Shown: positions 1 to 9,071 of the stretch, in pieces
Numbering within the stretch: the stretch's first letter is position 1
How the letters are laid out: each line of letters opens with the position of its first letter
Source: CBFIGX01 sp965662265
Lineage (GTDB): Bacteria; Bacteroidota; Bacteroidia; Flavobacteriales; UBA7430
Assembly: GCA_965662265.1 (NCBI GenBank)
Contig: CBFIGX010000007.1
Location: 1-64,000 of the forward strand
Reading direction: 5' to 3'
Length of the DNA: 64,000 nt
Made by a program: the position numbers and the translations under genes
Notes under the pieces: model-generated
What the model was told of the DNA's origin: nothing
What the model saw: only the letters and a program-made list of their open reading frames with translations
The model's database searches: none

Positions 1-19
1 GGAGAGTATGTCGCCGCCC
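1..19 (+). rRNA. rrf: 5S rRNA, 3' end only
   Basis: The first bases of the window (GAGAGTATGTCGCCGCC) match what I recall of the conserved 3' end of flavobacterial 5S rRNA, which reads GAGAGTAGGTCGCCGCC or close to it. They are followed directly by a very strong terminator, as expected for the end of an rRNA operon. Only about 19 bases are inside the window, so the call rests on this short tail and its context; one base differs from the form I recall. Confidence 0.6.
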
Positions 20-24
20 TTTTT

Positions 25-63
25 AAAACCCTTGTATCTATTCTTTAGATATGAGGGTTTTTT
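25..63 (+). terminator. Terminator of the upstream rRNA operon
   Basis: A 16-bp stem (25-40 with 46-61, including two G-T wobbles) has a 5-base loop and ends in a run of T. It closes the transcript that carries the 5S rRNA end. Confidence 0.9.
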
Positions 64-194
64 GTTTTAATTATGCTTCAGAAAAATGATAGCTGTTTAT
101 AACCCTATCTATATGCTAATCTTAGGTATGGTATTTGTTATTTATTCAAAAGTAAATTGTAGGAAAAAACCTAAAAAAATATATCCAAAATCAT

Positions 195-202
195 TAAGTT
201 TG
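195..202 (+). promoter_or_regulatory. Bacteroidota -7 promoter element
   Basis: TAAGTTTG fits TAnnTTTG and lies 31 bases before the ATG of the first secreted protein gene. No clear TTG at the -33 position is visible. Confidence 0.5.
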
Positions 203-233
203 TTCTTCTTATAAAAAATAACCAATTAAACTT

Positions 234-2474
234 ATGAAGAAGCTCATAGCTGGTTTAGTCTGCTTTTTTATTTCATTAAGTGTTAATGCGCAAATACAAG
301 GGTATTGCAACTCACCTAATGATCAGGCTCTTTTCTTAGCCGAAGTTTTGGCTGGTAACGGTATACAAGTATCTAATGCAAATGTTATGGGTTTTGACTG
401 CTCCTATGGTTTTTTTGATGGCACCCAATCTAATATCGGCTTAAACAATGGAGTTGTAATGGCTACCAATGGTTTGCTAGGGATTAGCCCTGGTGGTTTC
501 AATAGTCCAGGTGTCAATGGTGGTTTTGATGCTGATTTGATTCAACTATTACAAGAACAAAACTCTAGTTCTACAACATTAAACAATTTGATTGTATTAG
601 AATTTGAGATTGAACCATCATCTAATATTTTCACTTTAGATTATGTTTTTGCTTCTAAAGAATACGAAAATAATGTCTGTGATGATCGCTTTGATGTATT
701 TGGAATATTTATCTCAGGTCCAGGAATTAATGGTCCTTACTCAAATGGTGCCGACAATATAGCATTAGTACCCGGCCCCAATAATACAATTACCAACACC
801 CCTGTTGGAGTAAATACAGTTAATTCAGGTGTTGCAAGTGATGGTGATTCTGCACCTTGTGATAATATAGATTCAAACTGGCAAGACTATTCTCAGTATT
901 ACGTAGATAATTTAGATCAAACATCTGTTTCCTACCATGGCTTTACTCAGCCATTAACAGCACAAGCAGTAGTTCAAGCCTGCCAAACTTATCAAATTAA
1001 AATTGCAATCGCAGACGTAGGTAATGGTGCGAAACCGTCTGCATTGTTTTTAAGAGAAAATTCTATTAATTCACCTGCTCAAACACAACTATCATTTGGT
1101 ACAACAATGCAAGATATGTTTGATCCAGAATCAGACTATTATGAATATGTATATGAAGGATGTGGATCTGCATTTATAAATTTTATACGTCCTGAGAGTG
1201 TTGATACATCCATTCCTATGCAATTTGAGTTTCACTTAGGTGGTTCGGCTACTTATGGCCAAGACTACACCCTCTCCTCTAATTTTGTTGGGTCAAGTGT
1301 ATCTATTCCAGCCGGTCAGTCTACAACAACTTTAGAAATATATCCTACTAATGATTGGGTAGACGAGTCATCAGAAACTGTTTATTTCGAATTCGATGCT
1401 GTAAATTATGGTTGCTATCAAACTGCACCAGACACAGTAATTTTTGAAATACATGATCAACCAAGTATGAGCATAGATATCACATCTGATACAACTTTAT
1501 ATTGTCCAGAAGATGAGATAACACTTCAGGTAACCGCAACAGGCGGAGTTGGAGGTTTAATATCTTCTTCTAGTTCAGAGCAACCGTATTCATATGAATG
1601 GGATCATATTGGATCAAATCCTATACAGGTAGAAAATCCATTAGAAACCACAAATTATTGTGTTCAGGTTATTGATGTTTGCGGCACGCAAATTCTAGAT
1701 ACATGTACTTATGTTTTTGTAAATCAATATCCCGATCTTGATGCTAGTGCAGAATCAAAGTATTTATGTGACGACATAAGAGATAGTATTTGTGTGTTTT
1801 CCGAAGGAGGAGAGGGCTCATACAGTTTCAATTGGTCAAATGGAAGTACAGACAGCTGTATTTTTGATTTTCATGGTGAGTATGAAGTTGTTGTGACAGA
1901 CGGTTGTAACGTTGAAAAAATTGTATCAGGAGAACTTTATCTCGACGAACCACCTAACCCTTATTTCGAAACACTGGCAATACCACACGAAACGATGGGA
2001 GTAGAATTTAATAATTATACACCTGAGTATTTAAATTTATCTTACTATTGGAGTTTTGATGATGGTTCTAGTTCTACAAGTTTAAACCCTATACATTTAT
2101 ATGATCAAGCCGACGATTATTATGTTACGCTTGAGGTAGAAACTGCTATTGCAGGTTGTACGAAAACCTATACAAAGTTTGTTCCTGTTGAACCATTTTT
2201 CAGCTTTTTTGCGCCAAACGCTTTTACACCAAATAACGATGATATTAACGACGTATTTAAGCCATTTGTAAAGGGCGTTAATACATATGAAATATACATT
2301 TATGATAGTTGGGGTAATGAAGTGTTCTCGTCGTTTGATCCTGATGAAGGTTGGGATGGTACATCTAATGGAAAGGTGCTTAGTCAAGGCACATATTCAT
2401 TTACTGCTATTATGACCAAACACTCTGATATTGTTTATTTTCAAGAAAGAGGTTTAATTAATTTAATCAGATAA
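234..2474 (+). CDS. Secreted choice-of-anchor L protein with T9SS type B sorting domain
   Basis: A 746-residue cell-surface or secreted protein. Residues 1-20 form a signal peptide ending in NAQ. About 25-280 is a choice-of-anchor L domain, with the characteristic YVFASKEY and DVFGIFISGPG stretches. About 300-405 resembles a Calx-beta repeat (GSATYGQDYT, then an acidic strand). About 410-570 is Ig-like, about 575-650 is PKD-like (YYWSFDDGSS), and about 655-746 is the CHU_C/gliding-motility C-terminal domain (APNAFTPNNDDINDVFKP) that directs export by the type IX system. It is the first gene after the rRNA operon and sits three bases before a paralogue, so the two are probably co-transcribed. 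The role is inferred to be adhesion; no catalytic motif is seen. Confidence 0.9.
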   Translation: MKKLIAGLVCFFISLSVNAQIQGYCNSPNDQALFLAEVLAGNGIQVSNANVMGFDCSYGFFDGTQSNIGLNNGVVMATNGLLGISPGGFNSPGVNGGFDADLIQLLQEQNSSSTTLNNLIVLEFEIEPSSNIFTLDYVFASKEYENNVCDDRFDVFGIFISGPGINGPYSNGADNIALVPGPNNTITNTPVGVNTVNSGVASDGDSAPCDNIDSNWQDYSQYYVDNLDQTSVSYHGFTQPLTAQAVVQACQTYQIKIAIADVGNGAKPSALFLRENSINSPAQTQLSFGTTMQDMFDPESDYYEYVYEGCGSAFINFIRPESVDTSIPMQFEFHLGGSATYGQDYTLSSNFVGSSVSIPAGQSTTTLEIYPTNDWVDESSETVYFEFDAVNYGCYQTAPDTVIFEIHDQPSMSIDITSDTTLYCPEDEITLQVTATGGVGGLISSSSSEQPYSYEWDHIGSNPIQVENPLETTNYCVQVIDVCGTQILDTCTYVFVNQYPDLDASAESKYLCDDIRDSICVFSEGGEGSYSFNWSNGSTDSCIFDFHGEYEVVVTDGCNVEKIVSGELYLDEPPNPYFETLAIPHETMGVEFNNYTPEYLNLSYYWSFDDGSSSTSLNPIHLYDQADDYYVTLEVETAIAGCTKTYTKFVPVEPFFSFFAPNAFTPNNDDINDVFKPFVKGVNTYEIYIYDSWGNEVFSSFDPDEGWDGTSNGKVLSQGTYSFTAIMTKHSDIVYFQERGLINLIR

Positions 2475-2477
2475 GGT

Positions 2478-4448
2478 ATGAAACAATTATTATATCTCTT
2501 TTTACTATCGACAGGCTTAATATCGCAGTTAAATGCTCAAATAAACACTGATTGTACAGCCCCATATGATAATGCAACGGCTTTAGTCAACGTCCTTGTT
2601 AATGGAGTTCCTTTTTCAAATGCTACTCTTAGTGGTTTTGAATGTAGTGCAGGTTATTTCCAAAGTACAAGTCCTGATAACGAAATAGGTATTCCAAGCG
2701 GATTAGTTATGGCAACAGATGGATTAGATGGTGGTTTTGGAGGAGGTGCAGGAGCTGATACTGATTTATCTAGCCAACTTACCATGGTTGGGTCGTCAAG
2801 TACTAATCTTAACAATCTTATTATACTTGAATTTGATTTTGAGCCTAATTCAGACCAAATTGCATTTGAGTATGTCTTTGCTTCTAATGAATACCCTGGT
2901 TATACTTGTTCTCAGTACAACGATATATTTGGGTTCTTTTTATCTGGTCCAGGAATATCAGGACCATTTGAAAATAATGCCGTAAATATCGCACTAGTTC
3001 CTGATCCTAATTCGCCAGGTAATTATACAAACACCCCTGTTACTATTAATACAATTAATTCAGGTACACCATCAGCTGGAAACCCAGCTCCCTGTAGTGA
3101 TATCGACCCTAACTGGGAAGACTACTCCGTTTTTTTTAGTGAAAACGCAGGTGTTAGTACTGTAAATTATCCAGGCTTTACTGTGCCATTAATAGCCACA
3201 TACGATGTTATACCGTGTGAAACATACCATATTAAATTAGCCATTGCCGACGTTTCTGATGGTGCATTAAACTCTGCTGTGTATCTAGCTGAAAATAGTT
3301 TCAGTTCTATTGGAAACTATGTTGAAACAGGAAGCGACTATAGTCCATGGATTGGTAATGACACTACTTTAGTTGAAGGTTGCTTTGATGGTGAAATTAC
3401 GTTTGGATTAACTGAAGCAATTGAGACTGATTACGTAATTGGTTATGAAGTGTCCGGAACAGCCACAGATGGGATTGATTTTGAACAGATAGGTACACAA
3501 ATTATCATCCCTTCTGGAGATACTGAGGTTTCTATACCTGTAGTACCCTTATATGATGGAATCGCTGAGGGAAATGAAACACTTTCTATATTGGCAACTG
3601 TTTCTGACGGATGTGAAGAATCAATTCAAGAGTACAATTTTATTATTGTTGATAGACAAGAATTATATCTAACAATGCCTAGTGATACTGCATTTTGTCC
3701 TGGAGATGATGTGATTTTTATTGACCCAGATTTATCAGGGGGAATTCAACCGTTAACATACTCTTGGACTTATGAAGGAAATTTATATTCTAATCAACAG
3801 CAAATTGGAATTAATACCGAAAATATTGGTTTATATGAGTTTCATGTAGAAGATTTATGTGATTCTGAAGCAGATGGTAGCATAATGACTACTATACTAG
3901 AAGCTGAAGAACCTCTACAGATATATGCTACCTACACTGATATTGAAGTTTGTATGGATGATGTACTTGAAACTATTGTGGATTTAAATGGTGGAATAGG
4001 AAACCTACACTACCAATGGTATTTAAACGGTAATGTATATTCCGATTCATTAAATTTTGACATTCCTACTTCCTTCCCATATACCTATGAATTTGAACTA
4101 GAGATTAGTGATGAATGTTCAAATACAGTATCTGAAAGCTTTACTGTGGATGTTATGGATTGTTATGTACCTAATGTCTTTTCTCCGAATGGAGATGGGC
4201 AAAACGATTATTGGTATGTTGATTTTGGAGATGTAGTTTCTAACGTTAGAGTTCATATATACAACAGATGGGGACAGGAGGTATATAGAAATATAAATTA
4301 CGAAAAGTGTAATGAAAAAAATGGTGATTATTGTTGGGATGGCACCGATTTCAGCTCTGGAGATGATTGTTTAGAGGGTACATATTATTATACTTTTGAG
4401 CTGTTAGATGGTAGAAAACATACAGGAATATTTAACTTATTTAGATAA
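2478..4448 (+). CDS. Second choice-of-anchor L protein with T9SS type B sorting domain
   Basis: A 656-residue paralogue of the gene just upstream. It has a signal peptide (1-20, ending LNAQ), a choice-of-anchor L domain at about 22-275 (YVFASNEY, DIFGFFLSGPG), a Calx-beta-like repeat at about 300-395 (GTATDGIDFE) and Ig-like sequence at about 400-560. The C-terminal CHU_C sorting domain is at about 565-656 (VPNVFSPNGDGQNDYW, then IYNRWGQEVY). It lacks the PKD-like domain of its neighbour, which explains most of the length difference. The two genes look like a tandem duplication that then diverged. The substrate or ligand is unknown; an adhesive surface role is inferred. Confidence 0.9.
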   Translation: MKQLLYLFLLSTGLISQLNAQINTDCTAPYDNATALVNVLVNGVPFSNATLSGFECSAGYFQSTSPDNEIGIPSGLVMATDGLDGGFGGGAGADTDLSSQLTMVGSSSTNLNNLIILEFDFEPNSDQIAFEYVFASNEYPGYTCSQYNDIFGFFLSGPGISGPFENNAVNIALVPDPNSPGNYTNTPVTINTINSGTPSAGNPAPCSDIDPNWEDYSVFFSENAGVSTVNYPGFTVPLIATYDVIPCETYHIKLAIADVSDGALNSAVYLAENSFSSIGNYVETGSDYSPWIGNDTTLVEGCFDGEITFGLTEAIETDYVIGYEVSGTATDGIDFEQIGTQIIIPSGDTEVSIPVVPLYDGIAEGNETLSILATVSDGCEESIQEYNFIIVDRQELYLTMPSDTAFCPGDDVIFIDPDLSGGIQPLTYSWTYEGNLYSNQQQIGINTENIGLYEFHVEDLCDSEADGSIMTTILEAEEPLQIYATYTDIEVCMDDVLETIVDLNGGIGNLHYQWYLNGNVYSDSLNFDIPTSFPYTYEFELEISDECSNTVSESFTVDVMDCYVPNVFSPNGDGQNDYWYVDFGDVVSNVRVHIYNRWGQEVYRNINYEKCNEKNGDYCWDGTDFSSGDDCLEGTYYYTFELLDGRKHTGIFNLFR

Positions 4449-4478
4449 AAAAACGCCTCATTATGAGGCGTTTTTTTT
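4448..4478. terminator. Bidirectional terminator
   Basis: ACGCCTCA and TGAGGCGT flank a 3-base loop, with A and T runs on the two sides. It serves the secreted-protein pair on the plus strand and the convergent gene on the minus strand, whose stop codon lies inside the T run. Confidence 0.95.
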
Positions 4479-5742
4479 AGGTCTTTTGTTTTCTCTTTTT
4501 TGCTGCTGGAAATAAAATATTGTTAAGTATTAGCCTATAACCAGGAGAGTTTGGGTGTAATTCTAATTCAGTTTTTGGATCACCTACTCTGTGTTGGTAA
4601 TCTTCAGGGTCATGCCCACCATAAAAGGTCCACATTCCTTTTCCAAAATTACCATGTATGTATTTTGCTTCATTTGCAGATGCATTTTCTCCCATAACTA
4701 ATACATCAGGTTTTAATAAATTTTTGTTGTAAGCCGTAGTTTGACCCATAAAACCTTTTATGATTTGGGTGTGATTTTGACACAGCATAGTTGGTATTGG
4801 GTCCCATTTAGCTGAAAATTCAAATAATGTAAATAAGTCTTGATTTTTAGGCACTTTTCTTCCTCTTGTAACATCTATATTTGAAAATTCGTAGATGTTT
4901 GGATTTTTTAACAGTTCAAAATCTCTAAACGCTAAACTTTTTGAATAATCTAGTTCCATTTGTGCATTAGTATCACTGGGATCTCCGTCAAACATATGTT
5001 CGCAGATGTCCGTGTTTTCGGCTGCCAGAGCAATGTCATAAGTGTCTGTTGCAGAACACATAGCAAAAAGAAAGCCACCACCCGCTAGGAATTCTTTAAT
5101 TTTTAATGCAACAGCAAGTTTTTGTTTAGACACTTTAGTATAGCCCAAATTAGACGCATCTTGTTCAAACCTCTTTTTTTGCTCTCTATACCATGGTGCA
5201 TTTTTAAAAGAGGCATAGAATTTTCCATATTGTCCCGTAAAATCTTCATGATGAAGGTGGAGCCAATCATAGACTGGTAACATATCCGATAATATTTTTT
5301 CATCATAAATTACGTCATAGGGTATTTCCGCGTAGCTAAGAACGAGTGTTACCGCATCATCCCATGGCAAATTACCCTCGGGTGAATATACTGCAATTTT
5401 AGGTGCTTTCTCAAGCTTAATTATATCGGTATTGTTTTCTGGGTTAGCTAATTCAACTTGAAGTTGCTGTTTAAAGGTATTTGTAATTAGTTCATAAGAA
5501 ACACCTCTTATAACGCATTCTCTCTCTACTTTTGAATTAGATTTGATTAAAAAACTACCACCTCTGTAGTTGAGCAACCAATCTACAGTAATCTCTTGAT
5601 CTAAAGACCAATAGGCTATGCCATAGGCTTTTAAATGATCATTTTGGGCTTCTTCATCCATAGGGATAAGAATATATGAGGCGAAGATGTTTACACTTGT
5701 AAACAATAAGAAAATAAAAATATTAAAACGGAGAGTCGTCAT
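4477..5742 (-). CDS. Secreted protein of the family often named 'asparagine synthetase B' (function unclear)
   Basis: I place the start at 5742 (421 residues) because the segment beginning MTTLRFNIFIFLL is a normal signal peptide; the longer frame would add 13 residues. The product resembles flavobacterial proteins that databases often call asparagine synthetase B, but I see neither an N-terminal cysteine amidotransferase domain nor the ATP-binding synthetase domain. The sequence from about residue 115 looks like a class-I-amidotransferase-like or ThuA-like fold: IAVYSPEG, then WLHLHHEDF, GGGFLFAMCSATD, and FGKGMWTFYGGHDPEDYQHR near the end. Its start overlaps the end of dnaB by 20 bases, so it is probably translated with it. 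It is exported; the true activity is unknown. Confidence 0.75.
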   Translation of the reverse strand: MTTLRFNIFIFLLFTSVNIFASYILIPMDEEAQNDHLKAYGIAYWSLDQEITVDWLLNYRGGSFLIKSNSKVERECVIRGVSYELITNTFKQQLQVELANPENNTDIIKLEKAPKIAVYSPEGNLPWDDAVTLVLSYAEIPYDVIYDEKILSDMLPVYDWLHLHHEDFTGQYGKFYASFKNAPWYREQKKRFEQDASNLGYTKVSKQKLAVALKIKEFLAGGGFLFAMCSATDTYDIALAAENTDICEHMFDGDPSDTNAQMELDYSKSLAFRDFELLKNPNIYEFSNIDVTRGRKVPKNQDLFTLFEFSAKWDPIPTMLCQNHTQIIKGFMGQTTAYNKNLLKPDVLVMGENASANEAKYIHGNFGKGMWTFYGGHDPEDYQHRVGDPKTELELHPNSPGYRLILNNILFPAAKKRKQKT

Positions 5743-7219
5743 ATAAGTCATCATTTGCATCGCCAAAGGCTTCGTTTGCATTCATTTTAGATGTAAATTC
5801 AGTTGCAAAACTGTCATCTATATCTAGGTTAGAAAATTTCGCTAGATGCGCAGTAAACTTTAACCGAATATTTTCCAGTCCACCATTTCTATGCTTGGCA
5901 ATAATAAATTCTGCTTGACCATCACATGGTGTGCCGTCGTCGTCGTCCCACTCTGTAAGACCATAATATTCAGGTCTAAATATAAAGCTTACAATATCTG
6001 CATCTTGCTCTATAGCTCCTGACTCTCTTAAGTCTGATAGTAAAGGTCTTTTAGAACCTCCTCGAGTTTCAACTGCACGGCTTAACTGTGATAATGCAAT
6101 TACTGGAACATTTAACTCTTTTGCAATACTTTTTAAAGATCTTGAAATAGTAGAAATCTCTTGCTCGCGATTCCCTTTGTTATCTCCCGCAGTCATTAAT
6201 TGTAAATAATCAATTACAATAATTTTCACATCGTGTTGTGCAACTAGTCTTCTGCATTTTGCTCTTAAATCAAAGACAGATAATGCAGGTGTGTCATCAA
6301 TAAATAGAGGAGCTTTTTCCAGTTTTTTGATCTTTGCATGCAGTTGTGTCCACTCATGACTTTCTAGTTTTCCTTTTCTTAATTTCTCTGATGATAATCC
6401 TGTTTCAGATGAAATCAGTCGAGTAATCAACTGAACCGAAGACATCTCTAAAGAGAAAACAGCTACAGCGGCATTAGCATCTACAGCCATATTCCGAGCC
6501 ATAGATAATACAAAAGCTGTTTTACCCATTCCGGGTCTGGCAGCCAAAATAACTAAATCAGAGGGTTGCCATCCAGATGTTACTCTATCTAATTTGCTAA
6601 AACCAGTAGCTATACCACTTAAACCTTCTTGTTTTGATATATGTTCAATACGCTCAATAGCTTCTTTTACTAATGACTGAGCAGAGTCGTAATTTTTTTT
6701 AATATTTCCGTTAGCAATTTCAAAGAGTTTTCCTTCGGCTTTGTCTAACAAATCTAATACATCACTACTTTCGTCATAAGCATCATGAATAATCTCACTA
6801 GAGACTCTAATTAATGCTCTTTGTATATGTTTTTGAACAATTATTCTTGCGTGATACTCAATATGGGCTGAAGAAGCTACTTTTTGTGTTAGGTTGGCTA
6901 TGGCATAATCTCCACCACACATTTTTAGTTTCCCATTTTTTTTCAGAGTGGTAGAAACAGTTAACATATCTATGGGTTGTGATTCTGCAAAAAGCTTCTT
7001 TATTGCACCATAAATCTCTTGATGAGCTTCTTTATAAAAACATTCTGCCTCTAAAATATCAATGACTTCATTGAGTGCATTTTTGTCAATCATTAATGCG
7101 CCCAAAACTGCTTCCTCAAGTTCAACTGCTTGTGGAGGGAGCTTACCTTGCTCCATACCAATAATATTTCCTTTACTTTTTTTTGTGGTTCGGGATGTGG
7201 TATATTGAGACTGTGCCAT
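5723..7219 (-). CDS. dnaB: Replicative DNA helicase DnaB
   Basis: A 498-residue hexameric helicase that unwinds DNA at the replication fork. The N-terminal DnaB domain is at about 28-130 (PPQAVELEEAVLGALM) and the RecA-like ATPase domain follows from about 200. Walker A is ARPGMGKT at about 227-234 and Walker B is KIIVIDYLQLM at about 330-340. LSQLSRAVETRGG and DLRESGAIEQDADIV are conserved in the family. No intein interrupts it, as happens in some dnaB genes. It has its own -7 promoter box 35 bases upstream. The downstream secreted-protein gene overlaps its 3' end. Confidence 0.98.
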   Translation of the reverse strand: MAQSQYTTSRTTKKSKGNIIGMEQGKLPPQAVELEEAVLGALMIDKNALNEVIDILEAECFYKEAHQEIYGAIKKLFAESQPIDMLTVSTTLKKNGKLKMCGGDYAIANLTQKVASSAHIEYHARIIVQKHIQRALIRVSSEIIHDAYDESSDVLDLLDKAEGKLFEIANGNIKKNYDSAQSLVKEAIERIEHISKQEGLSGIATGFSKLDRVTSGWQPSDLVILAARPGMGKTAFVLSMARNMAVDANAAVAVFSLEMSSVQLITRLISSETGLSSEKLRKGKLESHEWTQLHAKIKKLEKAPLFIDDTPALSVFDLRAKCRRLVAQHDVKIIVIDYLQLMTAGDNKGNREQEISTISRSLKSIAKELNVPVIALSQLSRAVETRGGSKRPLLSDLRESGAIEQDADIVSFIFRPEYYGLTEWDDDDGTPCDGQAEFIIAKHRNGGLENIRLKFTAHLAKFSNLDIDDSFATEFTSKMNANEAFGDANDDLYDDSPF

Positions 7220-7253
7220 ATTTTAGTGTTCTTATATTCGAGAAAATAGAAGT

Positions 7254-7261
7254 CAAATTTA
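7254..7261 (-). promoter_or_regulatory. -7 promoter element of dnaB
   Basis: On the minus strand this reads TAAATTTG, matching TAnnTTTG, 35 bases before the dnaB ATG. Confidence 0.5.
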
Positions 7262-7341
7262 AAGTCTTTTGTAAAACGATTTTGTGTTGTTCATAAGTAA
7301 TTGGTTGATTAAAAATAATATTTAATTTCCAACATAATTTA

Positions 7342-7349
7342 TATATTTG
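7342..7349 (+). promoter_or_regulatory. -7 promoter element of the lipoprotein gene
   Basis: TATATTTG lies 14 bases before the ATG at 7363, giving a very short leader. Confidence 0.55.
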
Positions 7350-7362
7350 AGTTCTAAAAAAA

Positions 7363-7980
7363 ATGAAAATGAAAAATATTTATGGAATCATTGTATTTGC
7401 AATAGCTGTTACTTTTGTGTCTTGTGACAAAGACAGTAATGATGCTCCTGAACCTCAGCAAATATTTGGATGTACTGATGACAATGCGACGAATTATAAT
7501 GCTGATGCCACCGCTAGTGATGGTTCTTGTGAATACTCAATTAGTTACTATCTTAATGGGGAGTGGAATATAACTAATTTAGAATACGAAACAGAGTTTG
7601 ACTTGTCGGCTGTAAACGAACTACTTGGTGTCCAAACCATAGAAGGAGAAAGTGCTGATGCAGGAACAATTACCATCAATGAAAATGATCAAAGCTATCT
7701 ATCTTCACTTTCATTTACTACCGAACCTCTATCAGTACTTACGTTTGAAGTTCCAGGAATTCCTGTAGACTTACCTTCACAAGGAGATTGGTTCTTGTCT
7801 GAAGATGAGTCAGTTCTTACCTTAGTAGATGATCAAACATCAGCAAACCAGATTTATGAAATTATTAATCTAACGGAAAGTTTTATGTTACTTAGGGGCT
7901 CTGTTATATACACTCAAGAAATTCCAATGTTAGGAGATTTTGATTTTGAAATTGAATTAGAGCTTACATTAGGAAAGTAA
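7363..7980 (+). CDS. Lipoprotein of unknown function
   Basis: A 205-residue predicted lipoprotein. A hydrophobic signal (about 4-19) ends in a lipobox with Cys21 (FVSC). Residues about 34-58 hold the motif IFGCTDDNATNYNADA followed by DGSCEY, a short cysteine-flanked, Asn/Asp-rich segment recurring in marine Bacteroidota surface proteins. The rest (about 60-205) is beta-rich and ends in FEIELELTLGK; it resembles small lipocalin-like or DUF lipoproteins but I cannot assign a family. It is transcribed alone, with a -7 box just upstream and a strong terminator just downstream. An alternative start is the Met two codons later. Confidence 0.8.
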   Translation: MKMKNIYGIIVFAIAVTFVSCDKDSNDAPEPQQIFGCTDDNATNYNADATASDGSCEYSISYYLNGEWNITNLEYETEFDLSAVNELLGVQTIEGESADAGTITINENDQSYLSSLSFTTEPLSVLTFEVPGIPVDLPSQGDWFLSEDESVLTLVDDQTSANQIYEIINLTESFMLLRGSVIYTQEIPMLGDFDFEIELELTLGK

Positions 7981-7994
7981 TAAGAAAAAACAAT

Positions 7995-8027
7995 AAAAAA
8001 AGCACCGCTTTTGCGGTGCTTTTTTTA
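7995..8027. terminator. Bidirectional terminator
   Basis: GCACCGC and GCGGTGC pair around a TTTT loop with A and T runs on the two sides. It separates the lipoprotein gene from convergent accA. Confidence 0.95.
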
Positions 8028-8978
8028 TTCGTTAATAATGCCCATAGCACAGAATTTTTCTATGCGTTTATCGATTCGTTTAGAGTCATCTAGTTTCGAA
8101 AGCGCTTTGATTTCTTTGGCAATTACCTTTCTTACGTTTTCATAAGCTTGTTCAGGCTTGTTATGAGCTCCGCCTTCAGGTTCATTAATTACATGGTCTA
8201 TTAGTTTGTTTTGAAGCATATCTTTTGAAGTTAGCTTTAGAGCCTCTGCAGCCTGTTGTTTGTAGTCCCATGAGCGCCATAATATAGAAGAGCAAGATTC
8301 TGGCGAAATCACAGAATACCATGTGTTTTCAAGCATGTAAACTTTATCGCCAACGCCTATTCCTAAAGCTCCACCAGAAGCACCTTCTCCAATAATAATG
8401 CAAATAATTGGGACCCTCAATTGACACATTTCAAGAAGATTTCTAGCAATTGCTTCACCTTGACCTCTTTCTTCTGCTTCAAGACCCGGGTAGGCACCAG
8501 GTGTATCAATAAAAGTAACAACAGGCTTGTTAAACTTTTCAGCCATTTTCATTAATCGTAACGCTTTTCTATATCCTTCAGGATTGGCCATTCCAAAGTT
8601 TCTGTATTGTCGAAGTTTGGTGTTTTTCCCTTTTTGTTGTCCAATTAGCATCACTCCTTGACCATCAATAGTTCCCCAACCACCAATCATGGCTTTGTCA
8701 TCTTTTACATTTCTATCACCATGTAATTCAATAAAATCACCTTGTGTAAGAGCTTCAATATAATCTAATGTGTAGGGCCTATTTGGGTGTCTAGATATTT
8801 GAACACGTTGCCAAGCAGATAAATTTCCATATATGTCATTTTTTAAGACTTTTATCTTATTCTTTATCTCTTTTACGGTATTGCTAATGTCAGCATCTGT
8901 ATCTTTTCCTAGTTGAATAGCTTTACTTAACTGCTCTTCTAGTTCAACGATAGGTTTTTCGAAGTCTAATCTTTCCAT
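8025..8978 (-). CDS. accA: Acetyl-CoA carboxylase carboxyltransferase, alpha subunit
   Basis: A 317-residue cytoplasmic subunit that, with AccD, transfers the carboxyl group from biotin to acetyl-CoA in the first step of fatty acid synthesis. The family signatures are clear: RHPNRPYTLDYI, DFIELHGDR, TPGAYPGLEAEERGQGEAIA, and the oxyanion-hole stretch GEGASGGALGIGVGD. Length is normal. It is transcribed alone and ends in the bidirectional terminator. I saw no convincing TAnnTTTG box upstream; the closest has a one-base-shorter spacer. Confidence 0.98.
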   Translation of the reverse strand: MERLDFEKPIVELEEQLSKAIQLGKDTDADISNTVKEIKNKIKVLKNDIYGNLSAWQRVQISRHPNRPYTLDYIEALTQGDFIELHGDRNVKDDKAMIGGWGTIDGQGVMLIGQQKGKNTKLRQYRNFGMANPEGYRKALRLMKMAEKFNKPVVTFIDTPGAYPGLEAEERGQGEAIARNLLEMCQLRVPIICIIIGEGASGGALGIGVGDKVYMLENTWYSVISPESCSSILWRSWDYKQQAAEALKLTSKDMLQNKLIDHVINEPEGGAHNKPEQAYENVRKVIAKEIKALSKLDDSKRIDKRIEKFCAMGIINE

Positions 8979-9045
8979 AATATCAAATTAGGGATGCAAA
9001 TTACAATATTTCATTTTTTGAGCTCCATAAAATGACTACAATTCT

Positions 9046-9053
9046 TACTTTTG
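9046..9053 (+). promoter_or_regulatory. -7 promoter element of ispE
   Basis: TACTTTTG matches TAnnTTTG. It overlaps a possible TTG start at 9051, so the transcript must begin after that codon and the ATG at 9072 is the true start. Confidence 0.6.
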
Positions 9054-9071
9054 GATTTAATAATTAATTTA

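Noticed and set aside
1541..1570. Short tandem-like sequence in the first secreted protein gene
   Set aside because: It encodes a Gly/Ser-rich linker and does not repeat with a regular period.
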